From positions 3,186,973 to 3,250,972 of the forward strand of contig JALPQD010000125.1 in assembly GCA_023101885.1 (NCBI GenBank): a stretch of DNA of 64,000 nt, given 5' to 3'. Under the pieces are notes generated by a model that had not been told where the DNA came from, made no database searches, and saw only the letters and a program-made list of their open reading frames with translations. Both the position numbers and the translations under genes were made by a program. The stretch's first letter is position 1. The number at the start of each line of letters is the position of its first letter. Positions 10,208 to 22,075 of the stretch are shown here, piece by piece. This DNA is from Typhlomys cinereus. Lineage: Eukaryota > Chordata > Mammalia > Rodentia > Platacanthomyidae.

Positions 10208-10590
10208 AACTTCCTTCCTTCCTTCCTTCCTTCCTTCCTTCCTTCCTTCCTTCCTTCCTTCCTTCCTTCTTCCTTCCTTCCTTCTTCTCTCTCTTTCTCT
10301 CTTTCTTTCTCTCTCTTTCTCTCTCTCTCTCCTTCCTTCCTTCCTTCCTTCCTTCCTTCCTTCCTTCCTTCCTTCCTTCCTTCCTTCCTTCCTTCCTTCC
10401 TTTCTCTCTCTCTCTCCCTCTCTCGCTTTCTCTCTCCCTCTCTCGCTTTCTCTCTCACTTTCTCTCTCTCTCACTTTCTCTCTCTTGCTTTCTCTCTTTC
10501 TCTCTCTCTTTCTCCCTCTCTCGCTTTCTCTTTCACTTTCTCTCTCGCTTTCTCTCTCTCTCTCTTTTTCTTTCTCTCTCTATCCTTAGT
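10208..10590. repeat. Long polypyrimidine microsatellite: (CCTT)n and (CTCT/CTTT)n blocks
   Basis: About 380 bp of almost pure C/T on the + strand. There are two (CCTT)n tracts (about 10211-10283 and 10332-10401), separated and followed by CTCT/CTTT-rich arrays with periodic 'ctctcgctttc' units. The long serine/leucine- or arginine/glutamate-rich open frames here are artefacts of the repeat. Arrays of this kind are length-polymorphic and can form triplex (H-) DNA. Confidence 0.97.
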
Positions 10591-10599
10591 CTACCTTTT

Positions 10600-13200
10600 G
10601 AATTGGTTCTAATATTTACTGTTTTCCTAGGTTTTATCCTTAATGGGGAACCCCTTAAAGGTTCAATAAAGATGATAAAACTATTTTCATAATTAAATGC
10701 CCTGACTCATTTTGCTCTTTAAAAACTCTTCTCTGGGCTTGTTGTGGTTGTTAATGGAGAATGAAAGGCCTGAAAGGCAAGGATGGCTTCTAGATAACAA
10801 CCCCTTAGAAGCAGAACTTCTGCTCTGAGTTCATAACTAGAGAGCTTTCCCCATCACTAGGGCACTAGAAATTCCACTCTTCCCTTTCTCTTCTGAAACT
10901 TTGCTTATGAGTTTGACACATGGCCTAAGTCAGGCTAAGCCCATGATTTGTGACTCAACTCTTGCTAGTTTTGCTTGTGTCCACAACACATGTAAATTCA
11001 AGGTAATTCCAACTATCTCTCTAGTCACTGTATTCCTCATTCAAGTTTTGTCATTTTCTTCCTTCTTCTTTCTCTGATCATATCCTATGCAGAAATTCAC
11101 ACTTAAACTTTGTGACGTGTAGCCAGATGACTCTGTCACAAAGAACCTTTTCTTCCCAAGAACGTGAAAGAACCTTGTCATGATTGAGACATAAGGGCCC
11201 ATGGAGAAGCCTAGAAAAAGAAGCATCATTCTATTTTTTATTATTGTTTCTCAGAGAGTTGTAAGGTAATAGTTATCACTACGATGAAATGTCCGCACAT
11301 AATATCTGTCCCTTTTATCTCTTTCCTACACTCATTGATGCCTCTACTTTCCTTCACTTTTTTCTCCTTGTCTTCAGTTGTAATTTTTACCCCACAAACA
11401 TGGAGAAGACTTTAGTTCTTTATCTCCAGCGCTGTTTTAGTCCTGGGTCATAAACAGAGTTTGCCAATGGAAATATTAGGTTGAAGACCTAGAACTAATG
11501 TTTTCTGGTTCCAGCATAAGAGGAGGAAGCCAAAGAAACTGAAGGTAAAAAACAAACAAACAAACAAAAATGATAAAACAGGTTTTGTGGCCTGAGTCTT
11601 TCCCTGGACTGATGTTCAATTGAACAGCACCAGAAGAGTATCTGAGTTGTTGGATTTTACTTAGCATCATAAAATCCAGTCAGTCATGTAAGAAATCTCT
11701 TCTATGTCATTTTAGACATTATCGAGAGTATATGGTGGGAATAGCTCATCGCTCTTCTGGGCATAATTTTCTGTTTTTTTTTTTCAGTAACTTTTAGCAA
11801 CTCACTAAATTGTGTTAAAATTTGTTGAACTGATTTCTTCCTCCTCACTGATCCCCAACTATGCATGGCCTTTGTCCCTAGTCTCTGATGTTAAATATAT
11901 CGATATTGATTTCTATTCCAACATTTTCACAGGAAATTCTTTGCCTTAAAGCTTCTCAAATTCTGTATTCATAGCTGAAAGTTTCAAATTGTCTTAGCTT
12001 TACTTTTCCTATCACCTGTCAATCTTCAGTGAACAAACTCCAGTTTCTTTGCATTACTAGCTCTGCCATGATCTCAGGGGAGGAGGAAGGAGACGGAGGC
12101 TCTGGAGCGCAGGTACTTACAGTGCTTCCCAATCTCAAACAGATACTGGCTCCTTAGGTGAGGAAAACTCAGGTCCAGAGTTAAAAGTTAGATGTTACAG
12201 TAATCACAGTTTACTCACCTCATATGTGTATGAAATTTTCAAAGAATAAATTCAACACACGCTAAGTAGGATACACCTCTCATCTCCTGGCTAGTCTTGG
12301 TATAGACAGCTTCGAGTGCCTTCCACCCAGATTCACTTACAGAGAATGGAGGCATGAGCTCTGGATCCATGGACACTGGAGATCTGGTTTGTGCCAGACA
12401 TGTGTGGGGCAGTTATAACTCCAGAGTTTCAGGGATCCTACCATTTAGAAACTTCTCAATTATCCTCCCCCAGGTCCGAATGCCCCCTTGGGATTGACAG
12501 GCTAGCAGATGGGAGAAGAAAATGAGCTCTTTTTTTCTGAAAGGATGCTCCCCTGGCAATCCAGCCCTGTATTGACTGCATGTCCTGTGGGGAGCAAATG
12601 AGTAGAGTATGAGATCTGCACAAACGTATCTGCATGTGTTCATGCACATGCTATTCAAGCACATGCAGAACAGAATTCTGAGCCAAGTCTTTAGTAAGCC
12701 TTGCAGCTTCTATTTGGGTTTCTTGGATACTTGCTTAGGAGGTTGTAGAACTACCCTAAGTCAGCTTTGCTGTGAGGAAGTCCAAGCTAGTAAAAGCTTC
12801 ACAGACTCTAAAGAGACATCTAGTGGAAGGTGGTGTTTGTGGTGCTGCCTGATGAAAACGAAATCTCATTCTCTTGATAAAAAGCATGGAAAGCTGAGAG
12901 GACTTGTAATCATGGGCTTTCCTTGGAAAACAGAAGTGCGCATGCCCACTGACAGTACTGGTATTCTCTGGATCCCCTGTCAGGATTAGGACTTTGCCTG
13001 AGGCCAGAGAGATTTCTGTTTGGACTGGAAATGTCTCTTGTATTAAACTGTTTCTCTCCGTCCATGATAAATATCAGGAATGTCTGCTTTCTGTCTATCA
13101 GGCTGAGTACGCAAGAACATACTAGAAGTTAAAACAGCTTTCCATATCTCTACCTCTTCTTCCTACCATGCCCAGATCTGCATACAGACTCCCAGCTCCC
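10600..13200. other. Spacer, no gene recognised
   Basis: Intergenic sequence with a short (CAAA)n run near 11550. A 126-residue open frame at 12609-12989 has no recognisable domain and no conserved start context, and I do not call it a gene. Confidence 0.4.
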
Positions 13201-13401
13201 TGATTATAAATAAAATCTGAAGAAAGAAAGTAAGAGCCTTTTCCCCAACCCGCCGCCTGGGACGCCCCACAGTCCAGCGGGGACTCACCGCGACCTAGAT
13301 AAGCTCCGCCCCCGCCCAACCCCAAAACTCCAAGCCAAATAATTCAGTTCAGTGAAAAACACACAGAAATTGAAAGAAGGTCTCAAGAGTTAAAAACGAC
13401 A

Positions 13402-14189
13402 ATGCCCAAGTCAAAGAGAAACAACACCCAAGTAAACAAATCTTCCACTGAAGGAATTAATCCCATAATGATAGACTCCAACCAGAACAAACCTACGGAA
13501 AATGGCCAAGAAAGCCTGACCCAGGGTAACTACTTTCAAAACATGATCATTACCATGTTCAATACTATGAAAGAGGAAATCCAGGAGGAATTAAATAACC
13601 GCATTAATCGCTTTGAAGAGGAACACAACAGACACTTGGAGGAGTTGAAAAAAACAGTTCCAGAAACAAAAACAAGCATAGAGTAGTTAAAACAGACTCA
13701 AGCAGAGTTAAAAACTGAACTAAAAGACAAGTTATCTTCAACCCAGAACTTCACAGAGAGTCTTATCAGCAGAACTAACGAAGCAGAAAACAGAACTTCA
13801 GACCTTGAAGACAAAGTGGAAGTTTAACCAGCTCAATGGAAGAGGTTGTTAAAGCCAAAAAGATACTCGAGAGAAATATTCAAGAGTTATGGGACACCCT
13901 GAAGAAGCCTAACATGTGTATCCATGGAATACCAAAGCAAGAATCTCAAAATACCACCCCTGAGGAAATTTTTCAAATGATCATCAAGGAAAACTTTCCT
14001 CATCTAAAAAAAGAGAGGCCCATCCATATACAAGAGGCATTCTTCACCCCAAACAGATATGACCAAAATAGAAACTCACCACGGCAAATAATAGTTAAAA
14101 CATTTCACATTAAAGATAAAGAAATGGTTCTGAGAGCATCAAGGGAAAAAAAAAACAAGTCACTTTTAAAGGTAAATCTATTAAAATAA
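13402..14189 (+). pseudogene. LINE-1 ORF1 (broken)
   Basis: Encodes remnants of the L1 RNA-binding chaperone ORF1p. An N-terminal polar segment is followed by a coiled-coil-like heptad stretch ('MKEEIQEELNNRINRFEEEHNRHLEELKK', quoted in part). The RRM/C-terminal part is in another frame after 13836. A stop at about 13684 and at least one frameshift inactivate it. Confidence 0.8.
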
Positions 14190-14594
14190 CAAATGACTTC
14201 TCAGTCAAAACAGTAAAAGCAAAAGAGCTTGGAGAGACATACTTCAAGTATTGAATGAGCAAAAATGTCAACCCAGGCTGATATATCCAGCAAAACTATC
14301 ATGATCCAGCACAAAGACAACTTGAAGGGATACATGTCCACCAAACCAGGCCTTCAAAAAATGCTAGAAATGATACTCAAGCTTGAAGAAAAAAACAGGC
14401 ATATCCAGGAGAACAGAAGGGAAGTATAATACGACCAAAACCTAAAGGTGTAAAAATATACTTACAAAAGCCACTGAACACAATAAATGTCTGGAATTAA
14501 AAATAGTTTCTCCATTATAACATTAAATGTTAATGGACTTAACTCACTGATCAAGAGACACAGATTACAAACCTGGATTAAAAATCACAATCCA

Positions 14595-14897
14595 GGGCTG
14601 GAGAGGTGGCTCAGGGGTTAAGCCTCCGCCTTGCAGGCGGAAGGTCCCGAGTTCGGATCCCAGATCCCACGTATAGACGCCAGACGGAAGCGGGGGCGGC
14701 CTGCGCTTCTGGTCCTGGTAGGGCGGAGCCTGTGAATCCCGGGGCAGAAGGAGGTGGAGGCGTCCATGGTGGTTCGCGAATTCGTCCGTGGTTCTACACA
14801 TACACAGACACACACATACACACACACACACAGACACATGCGAGGAGCGCACATACACACAGTTGAATAAATAATAATAATAATAAAAAAAAATTTT
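14595..14897 (+). mobile_element. SINE family I, inserted in LINE-1 A, with 15-bp target duplication
   Basis: Complete copy. The tRNA-like head 'gggctggagaggtggctcagg' (quoted in part) and B-box-like 'gagttcggatcc' are followed by the body and a CA-rich stretch, ending 'gttgaataaataataata' plus an A-rich tail. It is flanked by an identical 15-bp duplication of L1 sequence (AAAAATCACAATCCA at 14580-14594 and 14898-14912). Insertion therefore occurred by target-primed reverse transcription after LINE-1 A was in place. The AATAAA near the tail recalls the polyadenylated B2 class. Confidence 0.95.
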
Positions 14898-15199
14898 AAA
14901 AATCACAATCCATCAATCTGCTGCCTGCAGGAAACCCATCTCACCACAAAAGATAGGCACGCTCTAAAAATAAAAGGCTGGTCCAAAATCCTGCAAGCTA
15001 ATGGAACCAGAAAACGGGCAGGGGGAGCCATTATGCTATCGGACTTCAAACCAAAAAAAAAATCATAAGAGACACATTTTAGTCACAGCTACAATTCAAC
15101 AGGAAGACTTCACAATACTGAACATATATGCACCCAATATGGGCTGCCCCCACATTCATTAAGCAAATCCTACAACGTCTAAAGTAAGAAATCAATCCT

Positions 15200-16032
15200 G
15201 GCCTTTGTCCGCCCACTGGCATGCCTCCTCGTCTGCCATCCCCAGTTGAGTCTGCCCAGCCCCAGCCCCCCAGGTCGCCCCGTGTCTCAGCGGCACCTAG
15301 GCTGCCTCTAGTTTTAGCCTGGGCCACGCCCCGGGCCCCAGCACCTTGCTTCCTCCCACCCTCCTGTCTGTGCAACCAGATAGGACTTGCTCACATTCCT
15401 CCATCCCTGAAGCTTGGGAGGGCCACTAAGCCAAGTCCCAGGCCCCAGGTGAAGAATTCTGCCATTAACATCAGCCCCTCTGCCTCTCTGGCCCACAGGG
15501 GACCCACACACGTGGTCTACAGAAGACACACTGCTACTCAGAATTCAATAAAGTCCAAAGAAAACTCAAGCAAAGTTCTAAGGGTTAAAGGCCATACATC
15601 TGAAAACCTCTACAATCATCTTATCACATGGGAGAGATTCTTCACATCCAGCCCAAAGATAAGTAAACCTCATTGTTTTTTCACTTTACTGTTCCTTTCT
15701 AGTATTAATCACTGTAGATTAACTTTTCCATACAGCCGCCCCCAAAACACATACAACTACAGGGAGTACACCATTCACTCTCACATACCACCAAAATACT
15801 ACATTGTAAAAGTGCATTACCAAACTAATATTCACCCCCTGTCTACTTAACCTGACTTAACTGATGTACTAACAGCCTAATAGCCTCAAGTAGGAAATAA
15901 CATTTACAAAAGACAAACATACCCAACCCCAAGGCAAGCACTAGCAATAACTGCCCAGGTGTAGTAATACCAACTAAATCAGTTCAGTCAAAAACACACA
16001 GAAACTGAAAACCCCTAGAAGACAAAACAACA
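15200..16032 (+). promoter_or_regulatory. LINE-1 B 5'UTR (internal promoter region)
   Basis: About 330 bp of C-rich, CpG-containing sequence (15205-15530), then AT-richer leader to ORF1. The last 70 bp ('aaatcagttcagtcaaaaac') are shared with the 5'UTR end of copy A. Rodent L1 5'UTRs hold an internal Pol II promoter; here that role is inferred from position. An open frame at 15221-15850 reflects the proline-rich reading of the C-rich part. Confidence 0.6.
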
Positions 16033-16895
16033 ATGCCCAAGTCAAAGTGCAGATACATGAGAAACAAAACCCAAGGAGACCAATCTCCCACTGAAAGAAT
16101 TAACCCCTTAGGGATAGATTCCAACCAGAACAAATTCACAGAAAACAGCCAAGAAAGCCAGACCCAAGGTAACGACGTTCAAAGTATGATCATTACCATG
16201 ATTAATACTATGAAAGAGGAAATCCAAGAGGAGTTAAACAACCGCATCAACCACTTTGAATAGGAACACAACAGGCACTTGGAGGAGTTGAGAAAAACAG
16301 CCCAAGAAACAAAAATAGGCATAGAGCAGTTAAACAGTCTCAGGCAGAGTTTAAAATTGAACTAAAAAACAAGATACCTTCAAACCAAAACTCAACAGAG
16401 AGTCTTATCAGCAGAACTAACGAAGCAGAAAATGGAATTTTGGATCTTGAAGACAAAGTGGGAGAATTAACCAGCCCAATGGAAGAGATTGTTAAAGCCA
16501 AAAAGATACTTGAGAGGAATATTCAAGAGATATGGGACACCCTGAAGAAGCCTAACATGCCCATTCATGGAATACCAGAGCAAGAATCCCAAAATACCAC
16601 ACCTGAGGAAAATTTTCAAATTATCATAAATGAAAACTTCCCTCAACTGAAGAATGAGAGGCCCATCCAAGTACAAGAGGCATTTCGCACTCCAAACAGA
16701 TATGACCAAAATAGAAAATCGCCACAGCAAATAATAGTCAAAACACTCCACATTCAAGACAAAGAAAAGGTGCTGAGAGCTTCAAGAGAAAAAAAGCAAG
16801 TCACATTTAAAGGCAAACCTATGAAAATAACAAATGACTTCTCAATGGAAACAGTAAAAGCAGAAGAGCTTGGAGAGACATACTTCAAGTATTAA
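16033..16895 (+). pseudogene. LINE-1 B ORF1 (broken)
   Basis: Begins 'MPKSKCRYMRNK' and is stopped by TAG at 16261-16263 directly after the coiled-coil start ('LNNRINHFE'). The second half is open at 16440-16895 in another frame. It carries the RRM/C-terminal region ('ILERNIQEIWDTLKKPN', 'TPNRYDQNRKSPQQ') and ends '..GETYFKY'. This was the L1 RNA chaperone; it is now non-functional. Confidence 0.82.
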
Positions 16896-17149
16896 ATGAG
16901 CAAAAATGCCAACACAGACTGATATACCCGGCAAAACTATCTGTCATGATCGAGGGAGAAAGAAAAATTTTCCAGTACAAAGACAACTTGAAGGGATACA
17001 TGTCTAACAAACCAGGCCTTCAAAAAATGCTAGAAATGATACTCAAACTTGAAGAAAAAAAACAGAAGGGAAGTATAATACCATCAAAATATAAATGTCA
17101 AATAATAAGCTTACAAAATTCACTAAACATAAAAATATGCAGAATTAAA

Positions 17150-20100
17150 AATAATTCTCCATTATAACATTAAATGTCAATGGTATTAACTCACCGATTA
17201 AGAGACACAGATTACAAACTTGGATTAAAAACCACAACCCATCAATCTGCTGCCTTCAGGAAACTCATCTCACCACAAAAGATAGGCACATCCTAAAACT
17301 GAAAGGCTACTCCAAAATTCTGCAAGCTAATGGAACCAGGAAACAAGGAAACAAGCAAGGGTAGCCATTATGCTGTCGAACAAAGTGGACTTCAAACCAA
17401 AAAAAATCATAAGAGACACAGACAGATACTACATTTTGGTTTTGGGTACAATTCACCAGGAAGATTTCACAATACTGAACATATATGCACCCAATACGGG
17501 CCCCTCCACATTCATTAAGAAAATCCTACAACACGTAAAGCAAGAAATTAACCTCCAAATGATAATTCTTGGGGATTTCAACATGGTCCTCTCAACATGG
17601 GATAGATCAACAGGTCAAAAGCTTAACAGAGACACTTTGGAACTTAATCAAATCCTTAAAGAAATGGACCTTACAGATCTCTATTGAACTTTTCATCCAT
17701 GCACCAAAGAATACACATTTTTCTCAGCAGCAGCACAAAATATTCTCCAAAATAGATCACATATTGGGCCACAAAACCAATCTCCACATATACAGGAAAG
17801 TTGAAATTCTAGCCTACACCTTATCAGACCACCACGGCCTAAAGCTGGACATCCACAACACATCAAAGAAGAGAAAATACACTAACTCCTGGAAACTTAA
17901 CACTATGATGCTGAATGAGAACTGGATTCAGGAAGAAATTAAAAAGGAAATTCAAGATTTCCTGAAAGTGAACGATAATGAAAATACAACTTATCAAAAT
18001 TTCTGGGACACAATGAAAGCTGCCCTAAGAGTTAAGTCATAGCTGTTAATGCCTACATCAAAAAAATGGAAACATCAGAAATAAATAACTTAACAATGCA
18101 GCTTAAAGCTTTAGAGACACTAGAGCAATCTGATCCCAAAAGTAGTAGAAGAGAGGAGATTAGCAAAATAAGGGGAAAAATATCTGAAATCGAGATTAGG
18201 AAAATGATAGAGAAAATCAACCAGTCAAGAAGCTGGTTTTTTGAAAAAATCAATAATATTGATACACCCCTAGCTAAATTAACCAAAAGCAAGAGAGAGA
18301 AAACCCAAATTAACGAAATTAGAAATGAACATGGAGTTATCACTACTGATACCCAAGAAATCCAGAGAATTATAACATCATATTTCAAAAACTTAAACTC
18401 TGTGAACTTTGACAACACAAAAGAGTAAACACAACTTATCTAAATTGGATCAGGAAGTTTTGAAGTATTATTTAAATAGTCCTATAACATATGAGGAAAA
18501 TGAAGAAGTAATCTTGAAACTTCCCACCAAAAAATGTCCTGGACCAGGTGGATTCAGCACAGAGTTCTACCAGACATTTAAGGAGTTAATAACACCAATA
18601 CTCCTTAAACTGTTCCATCAAATAGCAAAAGAAGAAACACTACCAAATTCCTTCTATGAAGCTAATATTGTTTTAATCCCAAAATCTAATAAACATACAC
18701 TTACAAAAGAAAATTATAGGCCAATGTCTCTGATGAACACAGATGCAAAGATTCTCCAAAAAGTCTTAGCAAATCAGATTCAAAAACATCAAAAAGATCA
18801 TTCACAGGGATCAAATAGGCTTTATCCCAGGCACACAAGGTTGAGCAAAAATGCCAACCCAGACTGATATACCCAGCAAAACTATCTGTCATGATCCAGG
18901 GAGAAAGAAAAATTTTCCAGTACAAATACAACTTGAAGGGATACATGTCTACCAAACCAGGCCTTCAAAAAATGCTGGAAATGATACGCAAATCAGTAAG
19001 TGTAATTCACCATATAAACCAGTCCAAAGTTCATGACCACATGATACTCTTGATAGATGCAGAAAAAGCTTTTGACAAGATCCAACAAAACCCTAGAGAA
19101 GGTTGGAATGGAAGGAATCTTTATCAATATAATGAAAGCTGTATACAACAAGGCAACAGCAAGGATTATACTCAATGGGGAAAAACTTGACACATTCCCA
19201 CTTCAATCAGGAACTAGACAAGGCTCTCCACTCTCACCACTTCTATTCAATATTGTACTTGAAGTCTTAGCTGAAGCCATAGGACAAGAAAGGGACATAA
19301 AAGGGATTGAAATCCTCAAGGAAGAAGTCAAGTTATCTCTATTTGCAGATGACATGGTCCTATACCTGAGTGATCCCAAAATAAATGTACAAAAATCAGT
19401 GGCTTTCCTATATGCCCAGAATGAAAGAAGCGAAAAAGCCCTGAGAGAAACAATCCCATTTACTATAGCCCCTAAAAAAATGAAATACCTTGGGATAAAC
19501 CTAACCAAGGAAGTAAGAGACCTCTATAATGAAAACTTTAAAACCCTAAAGAAAGAAATTGCAGAAGACATCAGAAGGTGGAAAGACCTCCCATGTTCCT
19601 GGATTGGCAGAATCAACATCGTAAAAATTACCATCCTACCAAAGGCAATATACAGATTCAATGCTATACTAATTAAAATCCCAAAGCAATTCTTTAAAGA
19701 AGTTGACCAAACAATCTCAAAATTCATATGGAGGCACAAAAGACCCAGGATAGCAAAAACAATCCTGAGTAATAAAAACACGGCTGGAGGTATCACCATA
19801 CCAAACCTTAGTCTATACTACAAATCCATAGTTGTAAAAACAGCCTGGTATTGGCTCTAAAATAGACACACAAATCGATGGATAAGGGTTGAAGACCCAG
19901 ATATAAGCCCACACAACTACAGCCATCTGATCTTTGACAAAGGGGCTCAAAAAATCCAATGGAAAAAGAACAGCATCTTCAACAAATGGTGCTGGCAAAA
20001 CTGGATCTCCACATGCAGAAGATTAAAACTGGACCTGTACTTGTCATCATGTACAATAATTAACTCCAAATGGATCAAGGACCTTGATATCAGGGCAGAG

Positions 20101-21009
20101 ACTATAAAAACCATAGTTGAAAGGGTAGGGAACTCCCTGGAGCTGATTGGGCTAGGCCAACAGTTCCTCAACAGACGTCCAATGGCACAGTCAGTAGAAC
20201 CAACTCTCAACAGTTGGGATCTTGTGAAATTAAAGAGCTTCTGTTCAGATAAAGAGATTGTAACTGGAGCACACAGGCAACCCACAGAATGGGAGAAAAT
20301 CTTCACTCACCACATATCTGATAGAGCTCTACTGTCCAGAGTGCACAAAGAACTTAGAAGACTAAACACCAAGGAAACAAATGGGCCAATTAACAAATGG
20401 GCCTTGGAACTTAAAAGAAACTTTACCAAGCACGAAATTATAATGTCTAACACATATCTTAAAAAATGCTCCACATCCTTAGCCATCAGGGAAATGCAAA
20501 TCAAAACCTCCCTGAGATATCATCTCACCCCTGTCAGGATGGCAAGAATTCACAATACAAACAACACCAAATGCTGGAGAGAATAAGGAGAGAGGGGAAC
20601 TCTCCTACATTGCTGGTGGGAATGCAGGCTCATACAACCACTCTGGCGGGCCATCTGGAAATTCTTAAAGAAGTTAAAGATTGAAATGCCATATGATCCT
20701 GCTACACCACTTTTGCGAATAACCCCCCACACAGCCAAAATTCACCTCGATAGCATAAACACGACCATGTTCATAGCAGCACTGTTTACAATAGTAAAGG
20801 AATGGAATAAGCCCAAATGTCCAACAGTTGATGAGTGGATAAGGAAAAGGTGGTACATTTATACAATAGAATACTACTCAGCCATCAAAAATGGTGATTT
20901 AATAGAATTTGCCGGGAAATGGATGGAATTAGAAACAATTATATTGAGTGAAGTATCCCAGACATGGAAAATTAAGCGCTGTATGTATTCCCTAATAGGT
21001 GGATCCTAG
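17150..21009 (+). pseudogene. LINE-1 B ORF2 (endonuclease/reverse transcriptase, broken)
   Basis: Endonuclease segment at about 17160-17860 ('LNVNGINS', 'CCLQETHL', 'LSDHHGLKL') in several frames. Reverse transcriptase at about 18520-19480, with '[13 protein letters not shown]' and the catalytic 'FADDMVLYL' near 19342-19368. Then a C-terminal cysteine-rich region ('SLIGGS' end at 21009). Multiple frameshifts, an internal 151-bp foreign patch and deletions make it dead. Confidence 0.85.
18842..18992 (+). repeat. ORF1-derived 151-bp patch inside LINE-1 B ORF2
   Basis: The patch matches 16897-17047 (ORF1 end / inter-ORF spacer) over the same 151-bp length with few mismatches. It sits in the reverse-transcriptase region, where L1 copies C and D have 'ttggttctacatactcaaatc'. 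The right junction falls in 'atac[t/g]caaa', shared by both segments. Confidence 0.85.
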
Positions 21010-22075
21010 TACCAAACTCACTTAGAGACACTCAAAGACAAATCTCTGTAATACCTACAGTAATTGTAAAGACTATAAACAGGAGGGATGGGGAAGGAGG
21101 GCCCCACCAGAAACAGAGGGGACCAAGTTACAGCAGAGAAAATAGGCCACCATCAAGGACTGCAAGTAAGTAATGAGACATCTGATTAAGTTCACAGACC
21201 TTCCTTCCTGATCATTTCCAACTGATGGGATATGATCTTGCTAGAAAGGGAGGGCATATAGGCTGCCAGATAGAAGGTAAGCATTTTGCAAATGGATGAT
21301 TGACCCCTCTCTCACCACGGTCTCCTACTTCTATTCCATCCACCTTTGAATAGACTCTTATAACAAGACTCTAATTTAACAGGTTTTTATCTCTGGCCAG
21401 GGGGTGACATCCAATACCCATCAGGATGGAACCAAGGGCATTGCAGGAACAGCAAAACTGAAAAAAAAATCATCAACAAACCATAATTCAGAACATCTGA
21501 GACTCTATAATAACCACCTGGAATCAGGCCTGCCTAATCGCGCCCCATCCTGAAGCTCAGGGAAATTTGCGGAAGAGGGTGTGGTAAGATTGTAAGAGCA
21601 CAAGGATGGGAGGAGTCATGATATGCAAGATACTCCACACAAGTTAGGGCTGAAGCAATTGTAACAGGACTCTGTATGATCTGTGCAATGACCAACATAT
21701 CATTGACCTCTCAAAGTCTAGCATGCACTAAAGGCACTAGGATCCTTAGAAGCAAGGGATTAACAGTCACAATAGTGTTCCTATACTTAAGGGGAACACA
21801 AGAAAGAGTTCTAGGAAATGCCACTGAGTCCTTTCACCTCATCAGAGAGGAGGACCCAGAGGAAAGTTTAATATACTCATTAAAGGATGCTTCAGAAATG
21901 CGGGGAGGGAGCACTGGGAGAAAGAGAGGGAGGGGGGAAAGGAAGGGACAAAGCGTGGAGGGAACAGGAAGGTGCAGGAGGGCTTGAGGGAGGGAGGGGA
22001 CAGGGGTTCCTATTATGTTTATATGAGCAGAAACAAAAAAATTAAATAAAAAAAGAAAGAAAGTAAGAAAAAAAG

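Larger units (their letters stand above)
13205..15199 (+). mobile_element. LINE-1 copy A, 5' part only (5'UTR end, ORF1, start of ORF2)
   Basis: A GC-rich 5'UTR remnant (about 13220-13400) leads to the ORF1 start at 13402 ('MPKSKRNNTQ'). ORF1 is broken by an in-frame TAG near 13684 and by a frame change, then resumes at 13836-14189 with the conserved nucleic-acid-binding region ('TPNRYDQNRNSPRQIIVKTFHIKDK', quoted in part). ORF2 begins near 14490, and endonuclease motifs ('LNVNGLNS', 'CCLQETHL') are visible. A SINE splits it at 14595-14897. Homology ends at about 15199, where the 5'UTR of copy B starts. Retrotransposition-dead. Confidence 0.85.
15200..22075 (+). mobile_element. LINE-1 copy B, near full length, inactive
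   Basis: A GC/CpG-rich 5'UTR (about 15200-16032) is followed by ORF1 (from 16033), ORF2 (about 17150-21009), and a 3'UTR with the rodent-type G-rich polypurine tract (about 21900-22010), ending in an A-rich tail near 22025-22075. Inactivating changes include a TAG in ORF1 at 16261 and frame breaks in the endonuclease region. Others are a missing base at about 18035, an ORF1-derived patch at 18842-18992, a roughly 70-bp deletion after 19380, and a 17-bp deletion near 18433. No target duplication could be identified, because the left side directly joins LINE-1 A. Confidence 0.88.

Noticed and set aside
10114..10612. Long open frames across the CCTT/CTCT array
   Set aside because: A tetranucleotide repeat is open in several frames on both strands; low-complexity translation only.
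12609..12989. 126-residue open frame as a gene
   Set aside because: No domain, no splice or promoter context, no similarity I recognise, and the length is within chance for this amount of DNA.
14595..14680. tRNA gene from A- and B-box-like sequence
   Set aside because: This is the tRNA-derived head of a SINE; it cannot fold as a full cloverleaf and recurs in every SINE copy.
15221..15850. 209-residue proline-rich open frame as a gene
   Set aside because: It lies in the C-rich 5'UTR of LINE-1 B and is explained by composition.
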